Below the pieces are notes generated by a model that saw only the letters and a program-made list of their open reading frames with translations, was not told where the DNA came from and did not search any database. A stretch of DNA of 64,000 bases from JAJFIE01 sp964344255 (lineage in GTDB: Bacteria > Pseudomonadota > Alphaproteobacteria > Rhodospirillales > Casp-alpha2): assembly GCA_964344255.1 (NCBI GenBank), contig CAYFMQ010000001.1, positions 1-64,000 on the forward strand, read 5' to 3'. The position numbers and the translations under genes are program-made. The first letter of the stretch is position 1. Each line of letters starts with the position of its first letter. Below, in pieces: positions 24,304-34,600 of this stretch.

Positions 24304-24909
24304 GTGGGCATGCCGAAAAACCATCTGGTCATCTTTGCCAAGGAACCCAGGATTGGCCGCGTCAAAACCCGCCTGGGGCGTGAAATCGGCATGATCGATG
24401 CCTGGGCGTTCTACCGGCAATGCCTTCTTGAAACATCCAGGCGCCTGGCGGCGGACCAACGCTGGAGAACCTGGTTGGCCGTCACCCCGGACAAGACGGT
24501 ATTTCCACCTCAATTACCTCCGGGTATCACATTAATGCCGCAAGGCGTCGGTGATCTGGGCGCCCGCATGGGCAATGCCATGACCGGATTACCGCCCGGG
24601 CGCGCCGTTATTATCGGAACGGACATCCCGGGGATAACAGGCGCTCACATTGCCAAAGCTTTTCGAGCCCTGGGGCACGCAGACGCCGTTCTGGGTCCGG
24701 CAAATGACGGGGGGTACTGGCTGGTCGGCTGCCGGCGAAGGCCACGGTTTCCGGATATGTTCAGGGATGTCCGCTGGTCGACGGAACACGCCCTTGCCGA
24801 TACGCTTGAAAACCTTAAACGCGACAACTGCAAGGTCAGTCTGCTTGAAACGCTGGAAGATGTAGACGACAGAGCCTCCTACTTAAGGTGGCGCAACCGA
24901 CATCGTTGA
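24304..24909 (+). CDS. DUF2064 glycosyltransferase-like protein (TIGR04282 type)
   Basis: A 201-residue protein related to nucleotidyl- and glycosyltransferases: HLVIFAKEPRIGRVKTRLGREIG at the N-terminus, IIGTDIPGITGAHI in the middle, and VLGPANDGGYWLVG, all hallmarks of DUF2064. It starts with a GTG at 24304, directly after the preceding gene's TAG. It forms the second half of the rSAM/selenodomain-associated pair, whose chemistry is unknown. Confidence 0.84.
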   Translation: MGMPKNHLVIFAKEPRIGRVKTRLGREIGMIDAWAFYRQCLLETSRRLAADQRWRTWLAVTPDKTVFPPQLPPGITLMPQGVGDLGARMGNAMTGLPPGRAVIIGTDIPGITGAHIAKAFRALGHADAVLGPANDGGYWLVGCRRRPRFPDMFRDVRWSTEHALADTLENLKRDNCKVSLLETLEDVDDRASYLRWRNRHR

Positions 24910-24990
24910 AAAACCCTTCCTTTAAGCACATGTCTTGACTACCATCACGTCGGGTGGACAAGCAAATATCAAGATCACGCAGAGGGAAAA

Positions 24991-26862
24991 TTGGGAACGC
25001 TTGCCGGCAAAACATATGAGGTCCAGGTCGATCAGGGCGATGGCAGATGGGTCGTCGTCGATGTCCATGAAACCCGGAACGCATCCCTGCAACAGGCAGG
25101 CACGCTGCTCGAAAGCGGCAAGTATGCTTCCGTCAAGGTCATCTCGGAAGATGAACGCAAGGGCGATGAAGTTATATACGAGGAGGTCAACGAGAACTTC
25201 AGCGGCAAACCGATTACCATCGTCCCTGTCGAGACGGCGCCCTATTGTTCCGATTTCAAGGATTACTTCGCCTTTGACTCGCGCCGTACGATCGGGCGGG
25301 TTCTTCGCAACTATCTCGATCATCACACAATTTCAGCGCTTGAACTGATGTTTGACGCCTCCATGATGCGAATGCTTGAAAACAGCGAAACACTGTTCCC
25401 CCAAGCCATTCAGCAAATCGCCAGCGCCCAGACACGCGGCACGGATGTCAAACAGGCAGACCGTGTTGACGAACTTTACAAGGTCGCAACGAAAGTCCGT
25501 GAAGAAGCGACCGAGGTCGCCAGTGACATCACCGGCTATGAGATCCTCAAGGAAAAAGGGATCAACGCGCTGCTTACCAGGATGATCGGCAGCCATGGCG
25601 AGGATAAGGCCAACTACTACATTTATCAGGCATTTGCCCGATGTTTACGTGACGGCGGTGACTGGAACACAAAACTGGAAATACTGAGCAGGCTGGGAAA
25701 AGACGATCTGACCCCGGAAGCGACAAGTATACTGGATGAAGTTCTTGCTGAAATTCTGGACGGCTCTGCCGCTGTCCAGGAACTCCTGGGTGGTCAGGCC
25801 GACCTGTCCAGCGCCATCAGGATGATGATCATGGTCTCGCAGGGCAGGGCCAAGACTCCGGCGCACGTCCTGTCGTGCATGGAAGCCGTCAACGAAACTC
25901 TCCATCGCCTTGACCTGCCCCTAACGAAACAAGTCCTTCTGGAAAGGGTCGCCGTTCACCTGAGCGGCGTCAGGAAACTGACCAAGGAGGAAGACAAGGA
26001 ATCCGAACGCAACGCCCTGACGGTTATCATCCGCGAGGTTACGGATATCTCCGGCATCCTGGGCGGTGAAGTTATGTGCGGCGCCATCACCAAACGCGCG
26101 AGGATTTCCCTCTCGAATGAAGATGAAGATCTGACCTTTCCTGACGCCATGTCCAGAATCATCAACCTGATCCCGAATCGTGCGGCCCGGATCGGTTATC
26201 TAGCGGAATTAGCGCAATCACCGGTCGCCGAAGAGTATCGGGCGCTTGTCCTGTCGGAACTGACAAAAATAACCGGACAAGTGATGTCACTACAGGATCT
26301 GACCACCGATGTATCGCCACCTGCAATCATCAATGAAGCTGTGGAGGGGTTGAAGTTGCGCCTATCGTCTGGTGAAATCCCTGAGGAGTGTCGCGATAAA
26401 CTGCAAAAAATTCTGGAAACAATTCTATCCAAGCCGAAACCACAACCTGAGGCCATTAAAGCAGCACCGCCAATTTCAAATGAAGAGTTCAAGACCATGT
26501 TAAGCGAGAAGCCGAGACATAAGGAGGTGGAGAAGGGAGAAATCCTGTTTGAGGAAGGTGAAATCGGAACGGAAGCCTACTTGATCATGGACGGTGAAAT
26601 TGATGTTTTTCGCCGTGTCGGCAATTCCGAACACGTGATCGCCACGCTTCGTAAAGGTGAAATTCTCGGTGAAATGTCGCTCATCGACAATCAACCCCGC
26701 ATGGCCTCGGCGCGGATTCAAGATGACAGCAAACTTTTGGTTATTTCACAGGAATCCCTACAACTTCGCCTCGACAGACTCCAACAGGAAGACCGGGTGA
26801 TGCGACGTCTAGTCGATACGCTTGTCAGTCGGTTACGCGGCGAAGCCCAGGCAGGGCCCTGA
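24991..26862 (+). CDS. Cyclic-nucleotide-binding-domain protein with large novel N-terminal region
   Basis: A 623-residue soluble protein. The C-terminal ~110 residues form a cNMP-binding domain: EKGEILFEEGEIGTEAYLIM, then the phosphate-binding cassette GEMSLIDNQPRMASA with the conserved Glu and Arg, so ligand binding is plausible. The first ~90 residues look like a small alpha/beta domain (GKTYEVQVDQGDGRWVVVDV), and the region 90-500 is helical and unrecognised. There is no DNA-binding helix-turn-helix after the cNMP domain, so it is not a Crp-type activator. The start is a TTG with GAGGGAAAA in front. It is convergent with moaB, 10 nt apart. Confidence 0.8.
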   Translation: MGTLAGKTYEVQVDQGDGRWVVVDVHETRNASLQQAGTLLESGKYASVKVISEDERKGDEVIYEEVNENFSGKPITIVPVETAPYCSDFKDYFAFDSRRTIGRVLRNYLDHHTISALELMFDASMMRMLENSETLFPQAIQQIASAQTRGTDVKQADRVDELYKVATKVREEATEVASDITGYEILKEKGINALLTRMIGSHGEDKANYYIYQAFARCLRDGGDWNTKLEILSRLGKDDLTPEATSILDEVLAEILDGSAAVQELLGGQADLSSAIRMMIMVSQGRAKTPAHVLSCMEAVNETLHRLDLPLTKQVLLERVAVHLSGVRKLTKEEDKESERNALTVIIREVTDISGILGGEVMCGAITKRARISLSNEDEDLTFPDAMSRIINLIPNRAARIGYLAELAQSPVAEEYRALVLSELTKITGQVMSLQDLTTDVSPPAIINEAVEGLKLRLSSGEIPEECRDKLQKILETILSKPKPQPEAIKAAPPISNEEFKTMLSEKPRHKEVEKGEILFEEGEIGTEAYLIMDGEIDVFRRVGNSEHVIATLRKGEILGEMSLIDNQPRMASARIQDDSKLLVISQESLQLRLDRLQQEDRVMRRLVDTLVSRLRGEAQAGP

Positions 26863-26872
26863 ACCGTACAAA

Positions 26873-27397
26873 TTACTGCCGGCCTTCCGACAGGCGGGGC
26901 ATTAGCTCGACAAAATTACAGGGCTTGTGCCGGATATCCAGTTGATAGACCAGGATTTCGTCCCAGGCGTCCTTGCATGCGCCAGGCGACCCCGGCAGCA
27001 CGAAAAGATAGGTATCTTTGGCGACACCCGCTGCGGCGCGGGACTGTATCGTCGAAGTCTTGATTTTCTGATAACTGATCCATCGGAAAACTTCGCCGAA
27101 TCCCGGAATTTCCTTTTCAATGACTTCGTCGAGCGCTTCCGGCGTAACATCCCGACCGGTAACTCCGGTGCCCCCCGTCGATAATACGACATCGACACCG
27201 GGGTCATCGATCCATTCCCTGAATTTAGCGGCGATGATATCCCTGTCATCGGTCACGATGGCGCGGTCCGCAAGAAAATGACCCGCCCCAACCAGACGAT
27301 CAGCCAGCGTGTCTCCGGACCGGTCGTCCGCCAGCGTACGGCTGTCGGATACCGTGAGAACGGCGATGTTAACGGGTTTGAATTCCTTATCTTTCAT
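26873..27397 (-). CDS. moaB: Molybdenum cofactor biosynthesis protein B
   Basis: A 174-residue MoaB/MogA-fold protein acting in molybdopterin adenylylation. It has NIAVLTVSDSRTLADDRSGD at the N-terminus, VVLSTGGTGVTGRDVTPEAL as the molybdopterin-binding signature, and LFVLPGSPGACKDAWDEIL. The length is normal for MoaB. The start overlaps the end of the lytic transglycosylase gene by 11 nt on the same strand, so the two are probably translated from one mRNA, although the functions look unrelated. Confidence 0.9.
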   Translation of the reverse strand: MKDKEFKPVNIAVLTVSDSRTLADDRSGDTLADRLVGAGHFLADRAIVTDDRDIIAAKFREWIDDPGVDVVLSTGGTGVTGRDVTPEALDEVIEKEIPGFGEVFRWISYQKIKTSTIQSRAAAGVAKDTYLFVLPGSPGACKDAWDEILVYQLDIRHKPCNFVELMPRLSEGRQ

Positions 27398-29240
27398 TTT
27401 CCGCGACTTGCCCGGGGAAATGCTCTACCGAAGTATAAACCGGCCACTCCCCACGCGCCAGGTAATCCAGGGATGGGGCAGGCTGGCCCAGCCTGTCGCG
27501 GTAAACCCACAGGTTGGCGAAGACACGTTCGACGAACATCCGTGTTTCCCTGTACGGGATGGTTTCGATGAACAGCAAAGGATCGTCCATGAATTTCATG
27601 GATCTGCGCCACTTGTTCAGATTTCCCGGCCCCCCGTTCCAGGCGGCGATCATGGATACCAGGTTACCGTTGATCTTGGCGTCATCATGCAGAATTTTGA
27701 TGTACTTCTGCCCTATGGACATATTGAGTTCGGGCTCGAACAGATAAGGCGTTTTGGAGACGCGATACTTCCTGTCCTTGGCGACAAAGCTCGCCGTGCT
27801 CGGCATCAACTGCATCAATCCGCGCGCGCCGGCCCAGCTTTTTGCCCGGGGATTGAACTTCGATTCCTGACGGATCAGAGCGAAGATCAAAGCCGCATCC
27901 ACGGTAAAGCCGCCATCCGGTGTCCAGGAGGGTAGAGGATAGGCCGCATTATCGAAGCCGCCATCGCCTTCAGGAAATAAAATCTCGTCGAGACGTATCG
28001 CCAGTTGCGGCATGTCCGCATGGGTCGCCAGGGCGAGAATGCCCATGGCCCGTTCCTTGTCCGTGGTCGCCGCTGCTTCGTAGCGCAGTTCTTTTTCCGC
28101 CCGCTGTTGCTGGCCAATCTGGACAAGGGTAACGGCGCGGAGCCCCCTTGGCGTTTCGACAAGGGATTGTACGGCCGAGTTCTGGAGCGTCGGCGCTTGC
28201 CACTTCATGCCCCGATCCCAACCCAGCACATGCCTGGCAAGAATACCGTAGAATGTCTTCGGGTAGTCCGCGGCAACCCGCAACATGGGGTTCACGCCGG
28301 CTGGATTGCGATTCAGCATGTTGACCCTTGCCGCCCAAAAACCGCCTGCCGACGCCAACCACGATGATGTATTGTCTGACAACGCCAGGGCTTCAAAGTG
28401 ATGCGCCGACTGGTCAAGGAGCCCAAGGCGATAGGCAGCCAACCCAGCCGCCCAGTGTGCATCCGGCACGAGGTGCCCGGAACGGTCAGCCGCCTTTCCG
28501 GCCCAATCCAGGGCCCATTCGTCACGGCCATCGATGAAATAACGGAATCCCAGCATGGCCCTGACTTCATCGTACTGCGCCTCGCTGAACAGCTTCTTGA
28601 CCCTGTCGCTCTTGATCAGGCGTTTCGCCGCAAGGGTTTTTCCTCTACCGGCATGCCGCTTGATCTGGCGCCTGAGCTGGCGAACCTCCCGTCTCTGCGC
28701 CTTGGTCAGCTTGCGATAAGGCAAGGGCTCGGAGGTTCGATAACTGCTATAGGTAATTTTCGGCAAATCCGGCTTCTCAGGATACTTCCAATTTGCAGGA
28801 CGTCTCTTCAGAGCAAGCTTGTAAATTCGTCTGGACTGGGGATGATCGGCGTACTTGGCCATCCAATCCTTCAGTTCCTTGTATTTCGAACGGTATTTTG
28901 TGGGGTGCATGTAGCGTTGTTCCAGCACATGTCCCATCAACAAATCGTTCTCAAGCAGGGCGATCAGCTCGTCCGCCTCTTTCCAGTGTCCTTCCTGCTG
29001 CAAGGCGAAGATCTGCTTGTAGCGAGTGATATCCTGCGCTGACAAAATATGCGGCAATCTGACGGAATTGATCTGTGTCGTGCGGCTGGACAGATAAGCG
29101 ACTTTGTATTCGGCGGAATTGTCAACTGAAGCCGGCGGGAGTTCATCAGCAAGAGCACCAGATGAAATCATTGACGCCGTTACAACAACAGCCGTAACGG
29201 CTGAGGCAATGCCAAACAGTCGGTTCAAGATTCTTCCCAT
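27387..29240 (-). CDS. slt: Soluble lytic murein transglycosylase
   Basis: A 617-residue periplasmic enzyme that cleaves peptidoglycan glycan strands to 1,6-anhydromuropeptides. An N-terminal signal sequence (GIASAVTAVVVTASMISSGALA) is followed by a long helical superhelix region. The SLT catalytic domain (about 460-590) has ALIRQESKFNPRAKSWAGAR, whose Glu is the catalytic acid, then GLMQLMPSTASF and MIAAWNGGPGNLNKW. Length and layout match the Slt70-like alphaproteobacterial form. It overlaps moaB by 11 nt. Confidence 0.9.
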   Translation of the reverse strand: MGRILNRLFGIASAVTAVVVTASMISSGALADELPPASVDNSAEYKVAYLSSRTTQINSVRLPHILSAQDITRYKQIFALQQEGHWKEADELIALLENDLLMGHVLEQRYMHPTKYRSKYKELKDWMAKYADHPQSRRIYKLALKRRPANWKYPEKPDLPKITYSSYRTSEPLPYRKLTKAQRREVRQLRRQIKRHAGRGKTLAAKRLIKSDRVKKLFSEAQYDEVRAMLGFRYFIDGRDEWALDWAGKAADRSGHLVPDAHWAAGLAAYRLGLLDQSAHHFEALALSDNTSSWLASAGGFWAARVNMLNRNPAGVNPMLRVAADYPKTFYGILARHVLGWDRGMKWQAPTLQNSAVQSLVETPRGLRAVTLVQIGQQQRAEKELRYEAAATTDKERAMGILALATHADMPQLAIRLDEILFPEGDGGFDNAAYPLPSWTPDGGFTVDAALIFALIRQESKFNPRAKSWAGARGLMQLMPSTASFVAKDRKYRVSKTPYLFEPELNMSIGQKYIKILHDDAKINGNLVSMIAAWNGGPGNLNKWRRSMKFMDDPLLFIETIPYRETRMFVERVFANLWVYRDRLGQPAPSLDYLARGEWPVYTSVEHFPGQVAENER

Positions 29241-29404
29241 GGGTTATGAAACCCTTTCCCACTATCGCAGCGCAGACTTTCTTAACGAATCCGTGGACCT
29301 GTATACCCTATTCGCGGACTCCCGACAAGAAAACGGCAGCCAAAACGTTAACCATATTTTGTGGAAACCGGAGAAAACTTCAATACATGAAGTATCCTGT
29401 ATGG

Positions 29405-31606
29405 CTACACTGCCATACTTTCTTCACTGCTTGCCGGCAGGGTTATCGTAAAACGAGCCCCCTTATCGGTATTCGATGCTTCAATAACGCCCCCCATATC
29501 CGTAATGATTCCATAACTGATCGACAGGCCAAGGCCGGTCCCGGCGCCAATTTCCTTGGTCGTGAAAAACGGCTCGAAGACACGTGGCAAAACATCCTCG
29601 GGAATGCCCCTGCCCGTATCCTCAATCTGGATTGTTATCAGGCCAGCATTCTGCCTGACGGTGATGAATATCTCTTTTTTTCCCTCAACGTCCCGGAGTT
29701 CGTCCTGGGCATTGCCAAGTATGTTCAGGAGAACCTGTTCAATCTGGACCTGATAGCCATTGAACGGAAGACAAGTTTCGGGAGCATCGACCTGCACATT
29801 AATGTCTGAAAGCCGCAACTGCTCGCCGATCAATCCCAAGGCTGCCTCTATCATGGCATTCGGATTCAAGGGAACAGGACTTGTTTCAGATTTGCGGCCA
29901 AAAATGCGCATGTGATCAATGATAGCGGAAGCTCTTTCTATCTGGTTTTCAACCTTTTCCAACTTTTCTTCCAAGTAAACTTGGTTCACTTGGTCCTTGC
30001 GTTGCTTCCGCTGGATGTTGTTCACCGCCATCCGCATCACGTTCAAAGGCTGATTGAGTTCGTGAGCAATACCTGTCGCCATCTCGCCCAATGTCGCCAT
30101 TTTGGATTGCTCGATCATTTGTGCCTGCAACGCTTTTTGCTCCGTCAAGTCCGTGATCATCAGCAATAGGTGTTGCTTGTCTTTGACTGTGATTGGCGCC
30201 AGATGGCATTCGATGAAAAGCGGCTTGCCGAAAGTAGAAATGATGTTCATTTCATGTTTGGCTTTTTCTCCGGCTTTCAGGCTTTCGAGAGCGACCTCAT
30301 AAAGACCGGAAGTCCTCCAGGTTGAAATGTCATGGTAATTCTGCGCCAGCACACCCTCTTTGCTGCCGCCGACGATCTCGCACATGGCATCGTTGGTCGA
30401 TATGCATTGTCCTGTCTCATCGAAGATGGAGATGCCAACCGGAGAGCTCTCAAAAATGGTCTCATTGAGTTGCAATGATTCCCTGATCGTCTGCTCTGAG
30501 AGCATACGTTCTGTGATATCTTGGCTAGAACCATAGGAGCGCTGATACTTTCCATCATGGAAATCAATGGCGGTTCCGATTTCCCTGATCCACCGTATTT
30601 GCCCATTGCCCAAGGTAATCCGGTATTCAATGTCCATCGCCCTCCCGTCATAGACAAGTTTCTGGAAACATTCCTGAACCCGGTCAACATCATCCGGGTG
30701 GGTCATGCCGGTATTGCCAAAATTGGGAATATCACCTTTCCCTGATGCTGTTTCATCACCGTTGATACCGAGGATGGTGTCCATGCTTTCCGACCAGAAG
30801 GGATAGGTGAAATTCTCGTGCTCACAAACCCAGAATCCGATATTCGCAACATGTGACGCCTGCTGCAGAAAAGTGTCGGTTTCCGCCAGTTTCTGCTCGC
30901 TTTCCTTCCTCTTGGTTATGTCCCTGAGAAAGCATTCATAATGGGATTTCTCGCCTTTAACATTCAGGACGGCACGAGCGTACTCGGATATCCATATGAT
31001 GCTCCCGTCCTTGCGATAGAGCTGATATTCTTCAGCAACTCTGTGAACTCTAGCCATTTTTTCTGTGATTCGCGTACGTACCGAAGGCACGACATACATT
31101 TGATTCTGAATATCCGTAATGCTTTCAATGACGTCTTCTGGAGAATCATAACCCATCATTTTTGCAAAAGCCGGGTTGACGGAAATGAACTTACCTTCGG
31201 GCGAGACGGAAACGATCCCAATAGGGGCGTTCTCGACCACTCCTGCATAATCCTGCCGGAGCAGTTTCATGTTCGCCTGCGTCGCTCTTTTTGCCACCGA
31301 CAGAATAACCGCCGTCACCCAGATGACAGCGATAGCAAGCGATCGATTAAACAGCACCACCCATGCAATACCGCCCTCAGGTGAGATAACATACCCAACG
31401 ACAGTCAGAAGCGAGCCAACGCTCGCCAGGACAAAAATGGATTTATCAGACTGAAACCACCAACCGATCAGGACCAATCCCACATAGGGTACACCGGCCG
31501 CCACGCCAAGGGGCAGCGATAAATCAAAAAACAAAAATACGAATGCTAGAAACAGGCTGAGCGCGTACAATCGAATGTCTGAGTTGCTCATATCCGGCCT
31601 TATCAT
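29405..31606 (-). CDS. Membrane PAS sensor histidine kinase 1
   Basis: A 733-residue kinase. Four hydrophobic segments at about 12-105 anchor it in the membrane with little periplasmic sequence. Three PAS/PAC domains follow (about 120-240, 245-375 and 378-495). The HisKA phosphoacceptor is MATLGEMATGIAHELNQPLN, and the ATPase part shows N-box NILGNAQDELRD, G1 DTGRGIPEDV and G2 GTGLGLSISYGI. It is the last gene of a four-gene operon; the gap to kinase 2 is 25 nt. A Shine-Dalgarno GGGAGGGGG precedes the start. No receiver is encoded after it, so the receiver-kinase at the operon head could be the partner. The kinase-domain DNA is nearly identical to part of kinase 2. Confidence 0.87.
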   Translation of the reverse strand: MIRPDMSNSDIRLYALSLFLAFVFLFFDLSLPLGVAAGVPYVGLVLIGWWFQSDKSIFVLASVGSLLTVVGYVISPEGGIAWVVLFNRSLAIAVIWVTAVILSVAKRATQANMKLLRQDYAGVVENAPIGIVSVSPEGKFISVNPAFAKMMGYDSPEDVIESITDIQNQMYVVPSVRTRITEKMARVHRVAEEYQLYRKDGSIIWISEYARAVLNVKGEKSHYECFLRDITKRKESEQKLAETDTFLQQASHVANIGFWVCEHENFTYPFWSESMDTILGINGDETASGKGDIPNFGNTGMTHPDDVDRVQECFQKLVYDGRAMDIEYRITLGNGQIRWIREIGTAIDFHDGKYQRSYGSSQDITERMLSEQTIRESLQLNETIFESSPVGISIFDETGQCISTNDAMCEIVGGSKEGVLAQNYHDISTWRTSGLYEVALESLKAGEKAKHEMNIISTFGKPLFIECHLAPITVKDKQHLLLMITDLTEQKALQAQMIEQSKMATLGEMATGIAHELNQPLNVMRMAVNNIQRKQRKDQVNQVYLEEKLEKVENQIERASAIIDHMRIFGRKSETSPVPLNPNAMIEAALGLIGEQLRLSDINVQVDAPETCLPFNGYQVQIEQVLLNILGNAQDELRDVEGKKEIFITVRQNAGLITIQIEDTGRGIPEDVLPRVFEPFFTTKEIGAGTGLGLSISYGIITDMGGVIEASNTDKGARFTITLPASSEESMAV

Positions 31607-31631
31607 ACCCCCTCCCTGATTCTTTTGGTCT

Positions 31632-34600
31632 TTACGCGTGTCCGGAGATCGCGTTGTTGCCCTCTTGGTAAACTGGCAGGGTTATCGTAAAACGAGCCCC
31701 CTTATCGGTATTCGAGGCCTCAATAGCGCCACCCATATCCGCAATGATTCCATAACTGATCGACAGGCCAAGGCCGGTCCCGGCGCCAATTTCCTTGGTC
31801 GTGAAAAACGGCTCGAAAATACGCGGTAAATGATCGCTTGGAATGCCTCCGCCCGTATCATCAACGGCGAATTGAATATTCCCGTCTTCCTCAGAAATGG
31901 TGATATCGATGCGTTTTTCCCCATCCCTGTCCCGAAGCTGATCACGGGCATTGCCCAGAATGTTCAGGAAGACCTGTTCCACCTGCACCTGGTGCCCAAG
32001 GAATCCCGGGTAGGCTTCCTGGGCATCAACCCGGACGTCAATGCCCGCCAGACGAAGTTGTTCTCCGATCAGGCCTAGCGTACTGGTTACGATCTTTTCC
32101 GGATCCAGCAGCGATGGGGTCATATCGGCGCGTCGGCCAAAAATGCGCATATGGTCGATAATGGCGGAGGCTCGTTCGACCTGTGATTCCACTTTGTCCA
32201 GCTTGTCATTCAGGTAATCGGGGTCAGTCTCGTTCTTGCGGCTTTTTCGCTGGATGTTATTCACCGCCAGGCGGATAACGTTCAACGGCTGGTTCAATTC
32301 GTGCGCCACGCCAGTCGCCATCTCACCCAGCGTCGCCATCTTGGCAGACTGCATCAGTTGCAATTCAATTGTCTTGCGTTCCGTAATATCCAGAGCAGTA
32401 CCAACCATTATTTCCGGCATGCCTTCTTCGTCACGCTGAACCTCGCCCTGGGCTACGATAAATTTCTCTTTGCCATCGGGTCGGATAATCCTGAACTCAA
32501 CATTATAAGGCTGATCTTCGTTCAACGTCTTGTCGATAGCCTCCAGAACCCTCGGACGGTCGTCTGCATGAATGGTGTTCAGGAACAGTTGATAGCTGGG
32601 CTGTATCTCGCCAGGCTCGAAGCCCAAGATGCGGAAGTGCTGATCAGACCATTCCTCAACTCCATCAGCAATCCGCCAACTCCAGTTCCCCAACCCTGCG
32701 ATCTCCTGGGCCTTTAGTAACTGTTGTTGGCTTTCCTTTAATGCCTCTTCGGCAAATCGCCGTTCCGTAATATCCTCACCTGCGCTCAGGCAACCGATAA
32801 TGTTTTTTTCATCATCGAATAGATAGGTGTTGTTCCATGAAACAAGTCTTTCTACTCCGGTGCGTGTGAGGATATGGTTTTCAAAATTTTCAACCGGATC
32901 AATGTTCCCCTTCAGGATATTGTCAAAAGCCCCTTTGACATCTGAGAGCTGGTCTTGTGGGATTACCAGATCGAACCAATTTTTTCCGATGAGAGTTTCA
33001 TCGCCATACCCTAATACGTCCCGCCCCTTTTTATTGAGCAGTACGATAGCGCCATCCTTGTCCAGTGCGACGATAATCGTTCCGGCGATATTCAAGTAAT
33101 CTTCGGCTTTTGCCTTCTCAACGGACAACTCGCGAGTCCGCTCTTCAACCTTTTGTTCGAGTTTATCCCGGGCTTCGATCAAGGCCTGTTCGGCGATCTT
33201 GCGTTCCGTAATATCATTGATGACAGCGAAAAAGAGTTTCGGTTCTTCACTCGCCAAATACTGAACCCGAACCTCTACGGGATAAAGTGATCCATCCTTA
33301 CGTTCATGATAGGTCTCAAAAATTAGGTGTTCTTGCTTTCCCTCGACCAGTGGCCGCATGGCATTATGGAAACTATCATGGGTGTATTCTGGCTTAATAC
33401 CGTAGGCCGTGAGATCTCTCATTTCCTTGAGAGTGTATTTCAGATTGTCCAAGGCAGCCCGGTTAACATGCACGAAATGGTATGTTTCTGCATTGAATAT
33501 ATAGATCTCATTCCAGGAATTTTCGAGAATACGACCGAAGCGCCCGACCTCTCCCTCGGTTTCTTTACGTTCGGTAATATCCTGTACTGTGCCCGACATG
33601 AATATAGGCGCCCCTGAGTCATCACGCTCAATCTCGCCATGCTCATGAACAATACGCACCTCACCATCCGGCCTGACGACCCTGTGTTCGATGGAATAAG
33701 GCACGTTTTCCTCCAGGCTTTTCGTGACCGCCTGGGTGACAGATTCCCTGTCATCGGGATGGATATATTCCAGAAAAGCCTCATACGTGGCGCCGAATTC
33801 CTGGGGCTGCAGGCCGAATATGCGGTAGATTTCATCGGACCACGCCAACGTTCCCTTGACGATATCCCAGTCCCAGTTTCCGACATGAGCAATACGCTGG
33901 GCCCTGTTCAGGCTTTCCTGGCTATGTCGCAAATCCGTCAGGGTTTGTTCGGCGCTATCCATTACCTGATCGAAAGCAGCCGTTATTTCCGTTAACTCGT
34001 TACTGCCGGAAAGGGCTATTCTCGCATCACGATCCCCGCCGATATACCTGTTCATTACATTGAGAATATTTCGGATTCGATATGTGATGACCTTATGCAG
34101 GGCTATGCCGACAACCAGCAGCAGCGCAACGACGACGGCGCCGCTTTTCAATGTCGAATTCAGTACACTGGCTTGCAGATCCTGAATGCTCTGTGAGAGA
34201 TCATAGTTGATAACCAGCAAGCCCACGTCCGCAGGCTTGAAGTCTTGCATTTCACGGCTGGTGATAACGGGAAAGATGGCGCTCATATACTGAGAGTCAT
34301 CACTCTTGACAATTTGTCCGGTAAAACTTTCGCGGACGTTACGCATCAGATCAGGCGACAGGATCTTTATTTGTGCAAATTCCGTCTGCAGTGCTGACCC
34401 GAGAAGGTTCACCCGGCTTGAAGCAATAATATTATCAGACTCATCAAGCACAAAGACATCGGCAATGTTGGGCAACAACATCTGCTTCATGATGGTGCGC
34501 TGAACTGATTGAGCGCTTCCCTCAATGAGATCATCACTCAGTTCCGATTGCAGGATCGTGGCATTGCTGGACAACAGATCCTGGGCGTGCGCCTCCTGGC

